From Caldilineaceae bacterium (lineage in GTDB: Bacteria; Chloroflexota; Anaerolineae; Caldilineales; Caldilineaceae), in the NCBI GenBank assembly GCA_020845455.1, contig JADLFO010000291.1, positions 1 through 52,446 on the forward strand: a DNA stretch of 52,446 bases. The letters run 5' to 3'. Below, in pieces: positions 38,673 to 47,812 of the stretch. The translations under genes and the position numbers were made by a program. Position 1 is the first letter of the stretch. Each line of letters begins with the position of its first letter. Under the pieces are notes generated by a model. The model saw nothing but the letters and a program-made list of their open reading frames with translations. It did no database searches and was not told where the DNA came from.

Positions 38673-40127
38673 TCAAAGCCCCATTCGCCGCCGAAAGAAG
38701 AAAGTCCCAATGCCTGCAAAGACGGCCCCCGCGCTAAAGAGCACCAAGAGATGGAGGCCGATATCCGGCTCGTTGCCGGCCAGCTTGCGCATGGCGTCGA
38801 GACCCCACCAGATGGGTGAGAGCTGCGAAATCGAACGCGGCAGCCCAAAGCCGAATGAACCGCTAAGGGCGCTCAACAGGATCGTAATGACCGGGCCGAT
38901 CAACTGCACCTGTTCCGATGAGTTCGCCAGCCCGACGATCAACACCCCCAGACCGGTCGTAAACAGGCTGAGGCCCAACACGACCAGCAGCAGCGCAGGC
39001 AGGTTGTCGCCCCAAATAAAGCGCCACTGCCATTCGACAATGGAGGTAATGGCAGTAAAGGCCAGCAACAGAATCAGCAACTGGGCCATCACGATCGCCA
39101 GATTGCCCAACAGCCTGCCCGCCAGAATCACGCTCGACGGCGTGGGCGAGACCAACAGCCGCTGCAGCGTGCCCTGGGTGCGATCCTCGTAAATCGCATT
39201 GATGCCGAAGACGCCCGTAAAGAGCGCAAAAAAGACCGCTTGCGCGCCCCCTATCACCACCATCAAGACGCCAAACGGGCTTTGCGCCTGCGCTTGATCC
39301 ACCGGCTGCTGCCGGATCTGTACCGCGCCGGCCTGCGGCGTCAAGAGACAGCCCAGCGGTTCCAACACCGAAACATCCCCGGTTTGCACAGCGCGCGCCA
39401 TCAGATCCGCCCAACGGCCGCGTTCGGCGTTTGGCAGAACAGACGAGGCCGTTCCGCCGTCGGTGGCCCACAGCAGCGCGCTCGCGGCCACGCTCACCCG
39501 TTCATAGCGGCTTGCGATGCCTTCCACGACGGCGCGCACAATGCCGGCCGATATCGCCGTCGCAGGGTTGGCGTATACCTCGATCGTGCCCGCCGTCGTC
39601 ATCTCGCCCGCTGCCGTAAGACCCATTGCCGTAAGAGAAGTCTGCGGCAACATGCGCCGGCTGAAATCCGGCGGGATGATCACGGCGGCGGCAAAATCTC
39701 CCTTGGAGACACCCGCCCGCGCTGCCGCAGGATCGTCTACCGCCACGGCATCCAGCAGCCAATCCAAGGCGCCGGCGTCTGTATCCGCTTCTGCGTTTGG
39801 CAGCAAGGGACAAGAAAGCTCGCTCAGGTCCAAGTCTCCTGCCGGGCCGGACGGCGGCTGCGACAGGAGACTTGCGGCGAGTTGGCTGCCGAAATTGAGC
39901 GAGAGATCGCCGGCCCGCAGGCCCGGGGGCAGAGTGACGTTCTGGTCCAGATTGACCACGGCGACGGGGATATCGGCAAAATTGGCGGCTCCGCTGCCCA
40001 GCCCGCCAAAGGCCAGCCCGATGATCGTGACCAGCACAATCGGCGACAAAAACATGATCAGCACCAGGTTGCGCTGGCGGAAGGTTGAGAGCAGTTCCTT
40101 TCGAGCAATGATCCATGTCTTCTTCAT
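38673..40127 (-). CDS. ABC-2 type transporter permease (first subunit)
   Basis: The 484-residue protein has the same plan as the next permease: a helix near residues 20-42, a large outer domain (about 45-265) and five or six helices from about 275 on. The coupling motif is YEDRTQGTLQRLLVSPTPSSVILAGR, and the membrane domain ends near a short basic tail (FFFRRRMGL). The outer domain includes AVVNLDQNV and IIPPDFSRRML, again the ABC-2/Pip pattern. The ATG lies 10 bases after the ATPase stop, and its own stop overlaps the next gene. The two permeases probably form the heterodimeric membrane channel for the ATPase encoded just upstream. Confidence 0.88.
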   Translation of the reverse strand: MKKTWIIARKELLSTFRQRNLVLIMFLSPIVLVTIIGLAFGGLGSGAANFADIPVAVVNLDQNVTLPPGLRAGDLSLNFGSQLAASLLSQPPSGPAGDLDLSELSCPLLPNAEADTDAGALDWLLDAVAVDDPAAARAGVSKGDFAAAVIIPPDFSRRMLPQTSLTAMGLTAAGEMTTAGTIEVYANPATAISAGIVRAVVEGIASRYERVSVAASALLWATDGGTASSVLPNAERGRWADLMARAVQTGDVSVLEPLGCLLTPQAGAVQIRQQPVDQAQAQSPFGVLMVVIGGAQAVFFALFTGVFGINAIYEDRTQGTLQRLLVSPTPSSVILAGRLLGNLAIVMAQLLILLLAFTAITSIVEWQWRFIWGDNLPALLLVVLGLSLFTTGLGVLIVGLANSSEQVQLIGPVITILLSALSGSFGFGLPRSISQLSPIWWGLDAMRKLAGNEPDIGLHLLVLFSAGAVFAGIGTFFFRRRMGL

Positions 40128-40137
40128 GGCGGCTGTG

Positions 40138-41151
40138 TCACTCGCGCAGGGCGCGGCCCGTCAGCGCCAGGAAGACCGCTTCGAGGTCCGGCTCCAAGAC
40201 GTGTACCGCCTGGATCTGCACGCCCGCCTCGCTCAGCGTTTGGATTACCTTGGGCAGAGCGCCGTAGCCGTGTCGTGTATAGACTGTGAGATGCCCTGGC
40301 GGCGACTGGTCGCCGCGGTTTTCAGCTTGCGGCGGTGTATAGACCATGTGCGTGATCCCTGCCACCGCGGTCTGCAAGCGTGTCTGCACCTGAGCCATTT
40401 GCGCTTCTGTTGTCCCCTGCGCGCCGATCTCAAACTCCAGCCGGTCTTCCTCGCCGACACGCTGGGTCAGTTCTGCCTGTGTGCCCAGCGCGATGATCTC
40501 GCCATGGTCCATGATACCGACACGATCACTCAGTTCCTGGGCCTCCTCCATTAAATGCGTCGTATAGAGGACGGTGGCGCCATGCTCGTCACGCAGCAGT
40601 TTGACCGTATCCAAGATGCGCCGGCGGCTCTGCGGGTCGATGCCTACCGTGGGTTCGTCCATGTAGATCAGGGGCGGCCGATGCAGGATGCCCGCGCCGA
40701 TGTTGATGCGCCGCTTCATGCCGCCCGAACAGGTTTCTACCCGCTCCTTTTGGCGACCGGTCATATCGATCAATGCCAGCACTTCGTCCACGCGGCGGTC
40801 CACCTCTTTCCCGCCCAGACCGTACATCTGGCCGAAAAAGCGCAGGTTCTGGCGGACGCTCAATTCCGGATAGAGCGCGATCTCCTGTGGCACATAGCCG
40901 ATCAGCCGCTTGGCGGCCAGCGGTTGTTGGGTGATCGAATGGCCGCCAATGTAGGCATCCCCAGAGGTAGGGCGAAGCAGACCGCTGATCATGGCGATGG
41001 TGGTGGTCTTGCCCGCACCATTGGGGCCGAGCAGACCGAAGATCTCCCCCTGTCGGATTTCGAGGTTGAGGTTATTGACCGCATACTCGACGCTGCCGTC
41101 GGCGCGCGGATAGGTTTTGCTCAATTCGCGCGTCTGCACCATCCAGTCCAT
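40138..41151 (-). CDS. ABC transporter ATP-binding protein (DrrA-like)
   Basis: From ATG 41151, with AGAGGAGG 7 bases upstream, the protein has 337 residues. Walker A is GPNGAGKTT, the Q-loop is YVPQEIALYPELS, and the signature is CSGGMKRRINIG (Cys in place of the usual Leu). Walker B is PPLIYMDEPTVGIDPQ, and the switch His is in TTHLMEEA. About 100 C-terminal residues form the accessory domain common in DrrA/CcmA-type ATPases of ABC-2 exporters. A longer frame starting at 41205 has no ribosome-binding site. The ATPase energises export by the two following permeases. Confidence 0.94.
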   Translation of the reverse strand: MDWMVQTRELSKTYPRADGSVEYAVNNLNLEIRQGEIFGLLGPNGAGKTTTIAMISGLLRPTSGDAYIGGHSITQQPLAAKRLIGYVPQEIALYPELSVRQNLRFFGQMYGLGGKEVDRRVDEVLALIDMTGRQKERVETCSGGMKRRINIGAGILHRPPLIYMDEPTVGIDPQSRRRILDTVKLLRDEHGATVLYTTHLMEEAQELSDRVGIMDHGEIIALGTQAELTQRVGEEDRLEFEIGAQGTTEAQMAQVQTRLQTAVAGITHMVYTPPQAENRGDQSPPGHLTVYTRHGYGALPKVIQTLSEAGVQIQAVHVLEPDLEAVFLALTGRALRE

Positions 41152-41358
41152 CCAACTACCTCCTCTCGCTTCGATCCAGGCTTGCCGCCTGAGCGTATAT
41201 GCCACCTCTGCAATCGTTTCAGGGCGGGGCGATACGATACCCGATTGCGGCTACACGCGCAACCCTGGACGCGTCCGCTGCGTAAAGGGGTACACAGCCG
41301 GCTGCGCGAGCGTTGTTGTGTTTGAATTTGTGTTTGATTGAGAGGAGAGACGTATCTG

Positions 41359-41898
41359 ATGAATCTGCGAACGATCACCTATATCGTGCTCTTGGCCTAC
41401 CTGTGGGTCATGATGATCCTCTTGGGCAGCATCGTGCTCGAGACGTGGATGGTCTATCCCAATGTCTTCTACAACCCGCCGGAGTCGCTTGAGGCCGGGT
41501 TGGCATTTATGAAGATTCGCGCGCCGCACGATTTCTTCCCGCCGCTTGGCCTGACCAGTTGGATCACCGGGCTGGGGTCGTTGATCTTGGGTTGGCGTGT
41601 GAAATCGGCCCGCTATTGGATCTTGGGCAGCCTGCTCATGATCGTGGCGGAAGGGGCGTTCTCGATGGCGTTCTTCTGGCCGCGCAACGCCATCATGTTT
41701 GTCGAAGGCAGCGCCGTCCATTCGCCGGAGTTCCTGCGCCAGACCGCGCAGGAGTTTGTGAACCTGCATTGGGCGCGGGTGATCTTTAATGCCCTGGGGT
41801 CGGCGATGATTTTCGTCGGATTTTTGAAGTTCTACCGGCATGACCTGTTGTCGCAGCCGCAAGAACACCCACTGTACGCCGCGCAGGCTTCGCCGTAA
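41359..41898 (+). CDS. Four-helix integral membrane protein (DUF1772-like)
   Basis: The ATG at 41359 follows AGAGGAGAG and gives 179 residues. Membrane helices lie at about 8-30, 60-80, 88-110 and 135-158. Conserved-looking features include a KIRAPHDFFPPLG loop, an RVKSARYW turn, and NLHWARVIFNAL before the last helix. The helix layout and a P-x-F-rich loop resemble DUF1772/anthrone-oxygenase-like membrane proteins, but the match is a guess. It is divergent from the ABC exporter operon. No function is assigned. Confidence 0.8.
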   Translation: MNLRTITYIVLLAYLWVMMILLGSIVLETWMVYPNVFYNPPESLEAGLAFMKIRAPHDFFPPLGLTSWITGLGSLILGWRVKSARYWILGSLLMIVAEGAFSMAFFWPRNAIMFVEGSAVHSPEFLRQTAQEFVNLHWARVIFNALGSAMIFVGFLKFYRHDLLSQPQEHPLYAAQASP

Positions 41899-41944
41899 AG
41901 GTTAACTACATCAGGCTTGCGTCCAGGGTGTTGAGCAATGAGGC

Positions 41945-41990
41945 CACCACGGTGATGGCCTACTCCATGACCAAGACCATCACCGTGGTG
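41945..41990. other. 14-bp inverted repeat downstream of the four-helix protein
   Basis: CACCACGGTGATGG (41945-41958) and CCATCACCGTGGTG (41977-41990) are perfect complements with an 18-base spacer. It probably helps end transcripts from one or both sides, though no T-run follows. Confidence 0.6.
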
Positions 41991-42047
41991 TCGGGCCGCA
42001 TCGCCATGCGATTGCGAATATCCGCCCAGCCGCCTGCATAGTCGAAG

Positions 42048-42081
42048 CGCGGCCCATCCTCATGACTGCGGATGGGCCGCG
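42048..42081. other. 12-bp hairpin between the membrane protein and brnA genes
   Basis: CGCGGCCCATCC (42048-42059) and GGATGGGCCGCG (42070-42081) pair perfectly around a 10-base loop. The 41899-42176 gap has no convincing gene. Fragments in two minus-strand frames (MSESVRAILDRYVGSKAPG and GPRFDYAGGWADIRNRM) look like decayed coding sequence. Confidence 0.55.
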
Positions 42082-42176
42082 GCCAGGGGCTTTGCTTCCG
42101 ACGTAGCGGTCTAGGATAGCCCGGACGGATTCGCTCATCGCCGGCGCATCTTTCTTTGGCGGGTTGACGGGTGTGA

Positions 42177-42455
42177 TTAGCGTGCCGTCCTTTGTCGCTT
42201 TTTGCCACGTTGTGCGTCTACATACGCGCGCAGCACGGCGTTCATGCGCGTCTGGTAGCCGTGTCTACCGGCGCGGAAGTACTCTACCACCTCTCTATCG
42301 ACGCGCAGTGTAATGCGTTCCTTTGCCTCTGGCATCACTAACTGCGCATTCTGCCAGAATTCCTCGCCTAGCTCGGGGATGTCTGAGTAGTCAATCGCCT
42401 CATCGGGCAAATCGGCAAGCTCTTTAGCCGTCAAGGGCTTTTTGTATCTCTTCAT
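42177..42455 (-). CDS. brnA: BrnA-type antitoxin (DUF4415)
   Basis: The 92-residue protein has the typical acidic N-terminal half (LADLPDEAIDYSDIPELGEEFW) that wraps the toxin. A C-terminal ribbon-helix-helix DNA-binding part follows (ERITLRVDREVVEYFRAGRH, then YQTRMNAVLRAYV). BrnA neutralises the BrnT ribonuclease and represses its own operon. Its start codon lies inside the 3' end of a BrnT frame (42424-42567), as in normal brnTA operons. Only the C-terminal part of that toxin remains, so this is an antitoxin without a working partner in this locus. The upstream glycosyltransferase-like gene probably now drives its transcription. Confidence 0.88.
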   Translation of the reverse strand: MKRYKKPLTAKELADLPDEAIDYSDIPELGEEFWQNAQLVMPEAKERITLRVDREVVEYFRAGRHGYQTRMNAVLRAYVDAQRGKKRQRTAR

Positions 42456-42567
42456 GATAGCGTCCTCTTTCTTTCCGGTTGGCCGGTCTAGCCGAGATGA
42501 TCCGGGTCATTCCGTCCCGGTCTGTGTGGACAACAGTACTTGTAAAAGGTAACAATATCCGACATAT
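42424..42567 (-). pseudogene. brnT: brnT toxin remnant (C-terminal half)
   Basis: Reading 42567 to 42424 on the minus strand gives about 47 codons, including FTSTVVHTDRDGMTRIISAR and PANRKERGRYHEEIQ. These fit the last strands and helix of BrnT (the conserved RIISAR-x-A...ER-x-Y). The first half of the toxin, with its F-x-WD start and His/Arg catalytic residues, is missing. The stop codon of the upstream gene (42568-42570) lies directly before it in the same frame, marking the deletion point. It overlaps brnA by 32 bases, which is the normal brnTA geometry. Confidence 0.75.
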
Positions 42568-45564
42568 TCATTCGCCCTCTTGCACTGTCACGGTCAGCGG
42601 AAGCTGCACCGCATCGCCCAGCGGAGCGCGATCCGGGCCGAACGCGGCGAGACGTTGCAGCGTGTCTGGCGCATACCAACCCACGATCACGCGGTAGGTT
42701 CCCGGCGCCAGATCGGGCGGCAGCGCAAGATCGGTTCGATCCACCAGATACTCACGTTCCATCCACGAGGATACGGGGCATTCCCCAGCACAGGGGGCAG
42801 TATCCTGTTGGGCAAGCGGCTGCCCATCCTCCGCAATCAGGTGGACAAAACGCACGAGGGGCGAAGCAGGGACGCTCTGGACCTGCCAGATCAAGTCGAG
42901 CGTGAGCGTCTCCCCCGGCTGGATTGCGAGCGGGGTAAGCGGAGTTACACCGGTTAGGCGAAGATATGGATCGAATGTGGCCGCGGTAGGATAGACAATC
43001 TCCGGCGGGTCAAAGCGGTGCGGTCTTCCGGCCACCGTGACCGTGCCCAAGTCGTGCGCGCCTAGCACCTGCTCATGGTCGAGCAGGGTTACGGCGAGGC
43101 GATAGATGCCGTTTTCCAGCGTGACCGGGATCGCCAGGTCGTGCCAGTCGCGCAGGACTTCGCCCGCGGCCCAGCGCGTGGTGGCATAGACGCCGTTGCC
43201 CGGTCGCCGGGTTTGCTCGACGCGGGGTGTGCCGTCTGCTGCGGCCAAACTCACACGCACCTGATAATCGGACTGTGGCACAGCGTGCGCTTGCCAGTAG
43301 AGCGTAAGCGGCAGCGTGTCACCGCTGCTGACCTCCTGCACCGGCAGATCGTACCCCAGCAGTTCAAGTTCCGGCGCCAGCCGCACATCGTCCAGCGCAA
43401 CACTGGGCGCGACCTCCGGCGCGTGCGTGCTGCGGGTCAGCGCCACCGAGCCGATGACCGCCTCCGGCTTCGCCCCTGCGCCGTTTATCGCATATACTGG
43501 AAAATTGCGGCGGGTTTGATCCTCGTAAACTCGCACGGCCAAGTCATATGTGCCTGGGGCCACCGCGGGCAGGCTCGGCAGGATATGATAGCTGCCGGTT
43601 GTCTCCCCGGCTTCCCATACGCGCCGGACCGGGTAGCCGTCCCCGACAAGCAGATCGTCTACCTGCCCGATGACATGGCCCGCCGCGTCTTGGAGCCGCA
43701 GGCTGACCTTAAGATCGGCCGCAATGGGGGCGAGCGCCTGCCAGCGCAGCACGACCCACAGTGGTTCACCCGCCGGCCATTCTGTGCCGGGCGGCAGGGC
43801 CAAGCCTGGATTGGTCGCGGCGTTCTGGTCCGCATAGATGCTGCCATAATCAACGCCGATCAACTCGACCTGGTCGGCAAAATTAACCTGGCGTTCCTGG
43901 AATCGGTTGTAGACCGAGAAATCGGAGTGCTCAGGTAGTTCGTACATATCAAAGGGGATGCCGATTTCCTCCTCCCCATGCGACTCGACCCAGCGCGCAT
44001 GCCTCTGCAGTAGAAACGGCAAGAGATGCTTTGGATCGCCCATGACATAGGCGCTGTCGGGAAACGAGCTCATTTTATGGCTGTTGATGAGATAGACGGT
44101 ACGCTTGCCGGCGGCTGCCGTCGCTAATCGGGCGGGCGCGGCGGCTTCGTCGACAGGGACTGCGCCATAGCCTGCCACGCCGCGGTAGAAAAAATCGACC
44201 GTGTAAAAGGTCGCATCATGCACATGGTAGTTCGGGGAAAGCGGCAGCAGCCAAACCGCGTCTGCGTCCCCAAACCGCGACATGTCGGCAGCCATCTGGG
44301 CATAGCGCGTCTGAAAGGCTCCGTCAAAGCGTGTTGGGTCGCGCCAGGCAAGAAAGTAGTCGCTTGTCCCGATCACCGCGCTGTAGAGAACGAACGGCAG
44401 CGGAAAGAGCGCGGCCCAGCGCGGACGCCGCGCGAACAAGCGCCGTCCGGCCATGCACATGGCGATGACCGGCAGGATAAAGACCGCGGGCATCAGCCCC
44501 ACGGCGCGCAGCGAGTGGGGCGTCCCTTCGGCGGTGAGCACAGCCGGGATCGCAAACAAACCACACCAAACGACCAGGGTGAAATAGGGCGGTTTGCGCC
44601 CACGCAGGGCAGCCAGCGCCAGCCCGGCCGCCAGCCAAATCGCCAGCAGCGGCTCAAAGACCGGACGCCCCGCAGGGTTGTGCCGGAGATTTGGATCGGG
44701 TGTGGCGATGAACATCAGCGCTGTGTCGAGAAGACTGCGCCCCAATGCGGCCCACGGATCATCCCCGGCGAAGTAGGGGTTGAAGATCGAAACCGAGGCG
44801 GACCTTCCAAAGAAGCTATCCGGGTGGCGGATGAAATAGCCGGCAAGGGGCGCAAACACGAGGGCGGCAGCCAACCCGATCATGGCGCTGGCAGCCAGAA
44901 GGCGCGTTCTCTTTGGGCGCGACTGGATGACACGCAAAAGGGCAGCGAGAACGATCACGCCGATGAGCGCCGGAAGGATGCGCGCCGCTGTATAGGTGTA
45001 GAGGCTGCCGCCCAGCACGGCGCCACACAGGATCAGATCGCGCCAAGGGAATCGGGTCTCTTCCTGCAATTGCCGCCAGGCTCGCCAGAAAAACGCCATC
45101 GCAACGGCCGCAAAGAGCGGCAGGCAAATGGCGCGAAAGCCAACCCGGCTGAGGCTGATATGCCAATAGGCGAAGGCCATCCACAGCGCGCTGTAGGTTG
45201 CAAGTGGGCGTGCCGGTAGGTTGCTGTGCCGGAAGGACTCGCGCACCATCCAGTAGGTGGCGGGAATGCTGAGCGCGCCGATGATGGCTGCGGCCAGGCG
45301 CAGGGCATACGGCGTCGCGCCCGCAAGACTGACGATCACCGCCTGGACATAGAGAAAGAATGGCTCGCGCCCATTGTTGCGTTCAAAGAAGATCGCGTGA
45401 TGCCCTTGCAGGATCTCCAGGACGTCCAGACCATTGGCGGCTTCGTCATTGTATAGCCCCGGCGGCAGGGTCTGCAGCCCAACCACACGCACGGCCAGCG
45501 CCGCCAAAAAGAGGAGCAGGGCAATGGCCCAATCTTGCCAAAGCTGGCTATTTTCTTGGCTCAT
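42568..45564 (-). CDS. Large membrane glycosyltransferase (GT39/ArnT-like) with C-terminal beta domains
   Basis: The 998-residue protein has about 10-12 membrane helices in the first 420 residues. The first outer loop carries the acidic motif GLYNDEAANGLDVLEILQ and NNGREPFF, characteristic of polyprenyl-phosphate-sugar-dependent GT39/ArnT/PMT enzymes. After the membrane part come roughly 550 extracytoplasmic residues. They hold at least three beta-sandwich repeats, each with an LxLxWQ strand and a closing PGTYDLAVRVYED, ENGIYRLAVTLLDHE or PGTYRVIVGWYAPDT. The lipid-linked sugar and acceptor are unknown. Its ATG overlaps the stop of the upstream membrane protein by 4 bases (ATGA), so the two are co-translated. 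The gene ends right at the brnT remnant. Confidence 0.85.
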   Translation of the reverse strand: MSQENSQLWQDWAIALLLFLAALAVRVVGLQTLPPGLYNDEAANGLDVLEILQGHHAIFFERNNGREPFFLYVQAVIVSLAGATPYALRLAAAIIGALSIPATYWMVRESFRHSNLPARPLATYSALWMAFAYWHISLSRVGFRAICLPLFAAVAMAFFWRAWRQLQEETRFPWRDLILCGAVLGGSLYTYTAARILPALIGVIVLAALLRVIQSRPKRTRLLAASAMIGLAAALVFAPLAGYFIRHPDSFFGRSASVSIFNPYFAGDDPWAALGRSLLDTALMFIATPDPNLRHNPAGRPVFEPLLAIWLAAGLALAALRGRKPPYFTLVVWCGLFAIPAVLTAEGTPHSLRAVGLMPAVFILPVIAMCMAGRRLFARRPRWAALFPLPFVLYSAVIGTSDYFLAWRDPTRFDGAFQTRYAQMAADMSRFGDADAVWLLPLSPNYHVHDATFYTVDFFYRGVAGYGAVPVDEAAAPARLATAAAGKRTVYLINSHKMSSFPDSAYVMGDPKHLLPFLLQRHARWVESHGEEEIGIPFDMYELPEHSDFSVYNRFQERQVNFADQVELIGVDYGSIYADQNAATNPGLALPPGTEWPAGEPLWVVLRWQALAPIAADLKVSLRLQDAAGHVIGQVDDLLVGDGYPVRRVWEAGETTGSYHILPSLPAVAPGTYDLAVRVYEDQTRRNFPVYAINGAGAKPEAVIGSVALTRSTHAPEVAPSVALDDVRLAPELELLGYDLPVQEVSSGDTLPLTLYWQAHAVPQSDYQVRVSLAAADGTPRVEQTRRPGNGVYATTRWAAGEVLRDWHDLAIPVTLENGIYRLAVTLLDHEQVLGAHDLGTVTVAGRPHRFDPPEIVYPTAATFDPYLRLTGVTPLTPLAIQPGETLTLDLIWQVQSVPASPLVRFVHLIAEDGQPLAQQDTAPCAGECPVSSWMEREYLVDRTDLALPPDLAPGTYRVIVGWYAPDTLQRLAAFGPDRAPLGDAVQLPLTVTVQEGE

Positions 45565-47798
45565 CGGCGGACCTCAATCTCGCCCAGGATCACGCGGTCG
45601 CCCGGCAAGAGATTCGGGGCCGAATCAACACGCAGGTTCTGCATCGTCTCAGGGCGATAGATGCCCATCAGCAGCAGGTAGCGCCCCGGCGGAACCGCCG
45701 CGTCTAGGCTCAGGCGATAGAGGTCCGTGACAATTTCGCCCGCTTCCCAGCGCGACATGGGGCTATAGCCCAGCACCGGCTCGCTGTCGAACTGCGCCAC
45801 GCGCTGCGCATCGTCTGGGGTGACCAGATGCAAAAAGACTTTGTGGTCATCCGGCGTCTGCTGCGCAAACCAATAGAGCCGCAAATCGACCGGCGTGCCA
45901 GGCTCCCAACTCGTTTTGTCCAGGTGAAAACCCAGAAGCTGCAACTCGTCCTCAAAGTTCACCGCAACGACCGTGGGCCGGTGAAAGACGGCAAATGGCG
46001 TCGCCCGCAGCGCCAACCAGGTGGCGGCAATAGAAATCAGCAGCGCGGCTGCAACCCAGACTCGGTAGTGCATTTGGTCATGCATTCGGTGGCGCTTCCA
46101 CGGCGCAAGCCAAACGGCGAGGCCGCCCAGAACTGCGGCAATGGACCACAAATCGGCCAGGCTGCGTAACGGCGTCTGGCCGAAGCGCAGCGCTGCTGCA
46201 TAGTCGCCCGCCGGCAGATCGGCAGTCACCAGCCCCAGGCTTCCCTCGGCTCGGGTCTCCACGGGCTGCCCGTCGACCGATACGCGCCAGCCTGGAAAGA
46301 AAACACGGTGAAAACGCAGCGTAAACGGGGCCGCGGCCTGGATGCGTAGATCGACCTGGTAGGGGTGGGCGCGCGCGATTTCAATGAGCGGAGGTTGCGT
46401 GAGCCGAGGGAAAGGCGGGTCGGAGTCAGGTCGCGGCCTTGAGAGTTCGCCTGCTATCCACTTGGGCGAGTAATCGGTAAAGAGCGAGAACCCTTGCCGG
46501 CCGCGTGCAAAGAGATCGGGTAAGCCTATCTCGTCCTCGCCGATGGTATACCATATCGGTGATCTAGATGGCTGAAGATTGGCGCTTGCCATGACAGCAA
46601 TGGCCGCGATCAGCGCAATTGCCAATCCCCAGCCGATTCGGTGGCCCAGGATGGGTAACTGAAAAAGCGACCCCATGAGGATCGCCGCGCAGAAGGAGGC
46701 TAATCCAAGCAGCCGCCAGGAGAATTGGATATAGCGCACCAACGGCACAATTTCCCAGAAGAGACGGCTGACCTCCAGTTGAAGCAACAATGCGATCAGG
46801 AACAGCGCGGCTAACGCGCCTAAGGCATGCCTCTGCTTTGCGGCTTGCAGGGGCAGTGCCGTCATGCCGAGGATGCCCAAGAGCGCCTGCCACCACACGA
46901 TGCGAAATCGCTCTTCTCCCCAATAGTCAAATAGGAGTTCAAATTGAAAGAGTTTCTGCCAGTGGATGAGATTGGAGCGCACGTCTGAGGCCTCGCTCAA
47001 CATGTATTGGTCGGCGCGGGTGTAACGCAGTTCGCCAATCGCCGGGAGCCAGTAAAAGGCCGTGAGGCTGATTCCAAAAAAAACGCCCGCAAACAAAAAG
47101 CGGAGCCGATGCTGCCGTTGCGACCCCAGCGCAAGCACAAACGCATAGAAAAGAGCCGCGGGCAGCACGAAGAGCGCCGTAATGTTATGTGCCAAAACGA
47201 GCAGCCCAACCAGCAGGCCGGCCAGCCAAAACGAGTTGCGGCCCTCCTCGGTCACAACCCGATGCAATGACCAAAAGAGCCACGGCAGCAGGCCCAACGC
47301 CAAAAGCTCGGCGGCTGCGCCACGTTCGTAGATGACCAGCAGCAGGTAGGGAGAAAACAAGTAGGCGGCGGCGGCGACCAGCGCAGATCTCCGGTTGTCC
47401 AAGAGCAGACAGCCATAGACATACGTCCCAACCGCCGCGAGCAGCAGCGAAAGGACAAAGGTCGCTTTGCTCGCCTGGATAAAACCCAGCCCCGCGAAGT
47501 GAAACGCAACCGCAATATAACTGGCGAGCGGCGGATAGAACTGAAACAGCGGCGCGCTATAACCAAAACCAAGCTGCGTGCCAAGCCGAGGATAGAGAAT
47601 TCCCTGCGAAAGCGCTTCGTCAAGCTCAAAGACACGATAGACCCCCATCAACATATCGGCGGCACTGGCAATGCCAGGCGTCCAAAATCTCCAGAGTACG
47701 CCGATGACCCCTGCACACAACAAGCCGAACGCCGGCCAATCGAAACGAGTGCGCTTCACGAATAACCCCAATGAATCGAATGGAGGTTTGCTTGTCAT
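45561..47798 (-). CDS. Multi-pass membrane protein (6-pyruvoyl-tetrahydropterin-synthase-related type) with C-terminal beta domain
   Basis: From ATG 47798 the protein has 745 residues and around 12 membrane helices in the first 480. Typical features of this family are the first-loop segment SAPLFQFYPPLASYIAVAFHF, YLFSPYLLLVIYERGAAAELLALGL, and PLVRYIQFSWRLLGLASF. These proteins are thought to be GT-C-like enzymes or flippases of envelope glycans. The final 110 residues form a beta module (DLRLYWFAQQTPDDHKVFLH and PPGRYLLLMGIYRPETMQNL) that is clearly related to the modules of the downstream GT39-like protein. The ATG has GGAG-containing sequence upstream. A longer in-frame start (47972) would run through the cofE 3' end and is rejected. 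Confidence 0.83.
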   Translation of the reverse strand: MTSKPPFDSLGLFVKRTRFDWPAFGLLCAGVIGVLWRFWTPGIASAADMLMGVYRVFELDEALSQGILYPRLGTQLGFGYSAPLFQFYPPLASYIAVAFHFAGLGFIQASKATFVLSLLLAAVGTYVYGCLLLDNRRSALVAAAAYLFSPYLLLVIYERGAAAELLALGLLPWLFWSLHRVVTEEGRNSFWLAGLLVGLLVLAHNITALFVLPAALFYAFVLALGSQRQHRLRFLFAGVFFGISLTAFYWLPAIGELRYTRADQYMLSEASDVRSNLIHWQKLFQFELLFDYWGEERFRIVWWQALLGILGMTALPLQAAKQRHALGALAALFLIALLLQLEVSRLFWEIVPLVRYIQFSWRLLGLASFCAAILMGSLFQLPILGHRIGWGLAIALIAAIAVMASANLQPSRSPIWYTIGEDEIGLPDLFARGRQGFSLFTDYSPKWIAGELSRPRPDSDPPFPRLTQPPLIEIARAHPYQVDLRIQAAAPFTLRFHRVFFPGWRVSVDGQPVETRAEGSLGLVTADLPAGDYAAALRFGQTPLRSLADLWSIAAVLGGLAVWLAPWKRHRMHDQMHYRVWVAAALLISIAATWLALRATPFAVFHRPTVVAVNFEDELQLLGFHLDKTSWEPGTPVDLRLYWFAQQTPDDHKVFLHLVTPDDAQRVAQFDSEPVLGYSPMSRWEAGEIVTDLYRLSLDAAVPPGRYLLLMGIYRPETMQNLRVDSAPNLLPGDRVILGEIEVRR

Positions 47799-47812
47799 AG
47801 GATGATCCCGGT

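Noticed and set aside
41960..42208. Minus-strand frame of 82 codons overlapping brnA
   Set aside because: It covers brnA's 3' end in a different frame and has no ribosome-binding site; kept only as possible decayed sequence.
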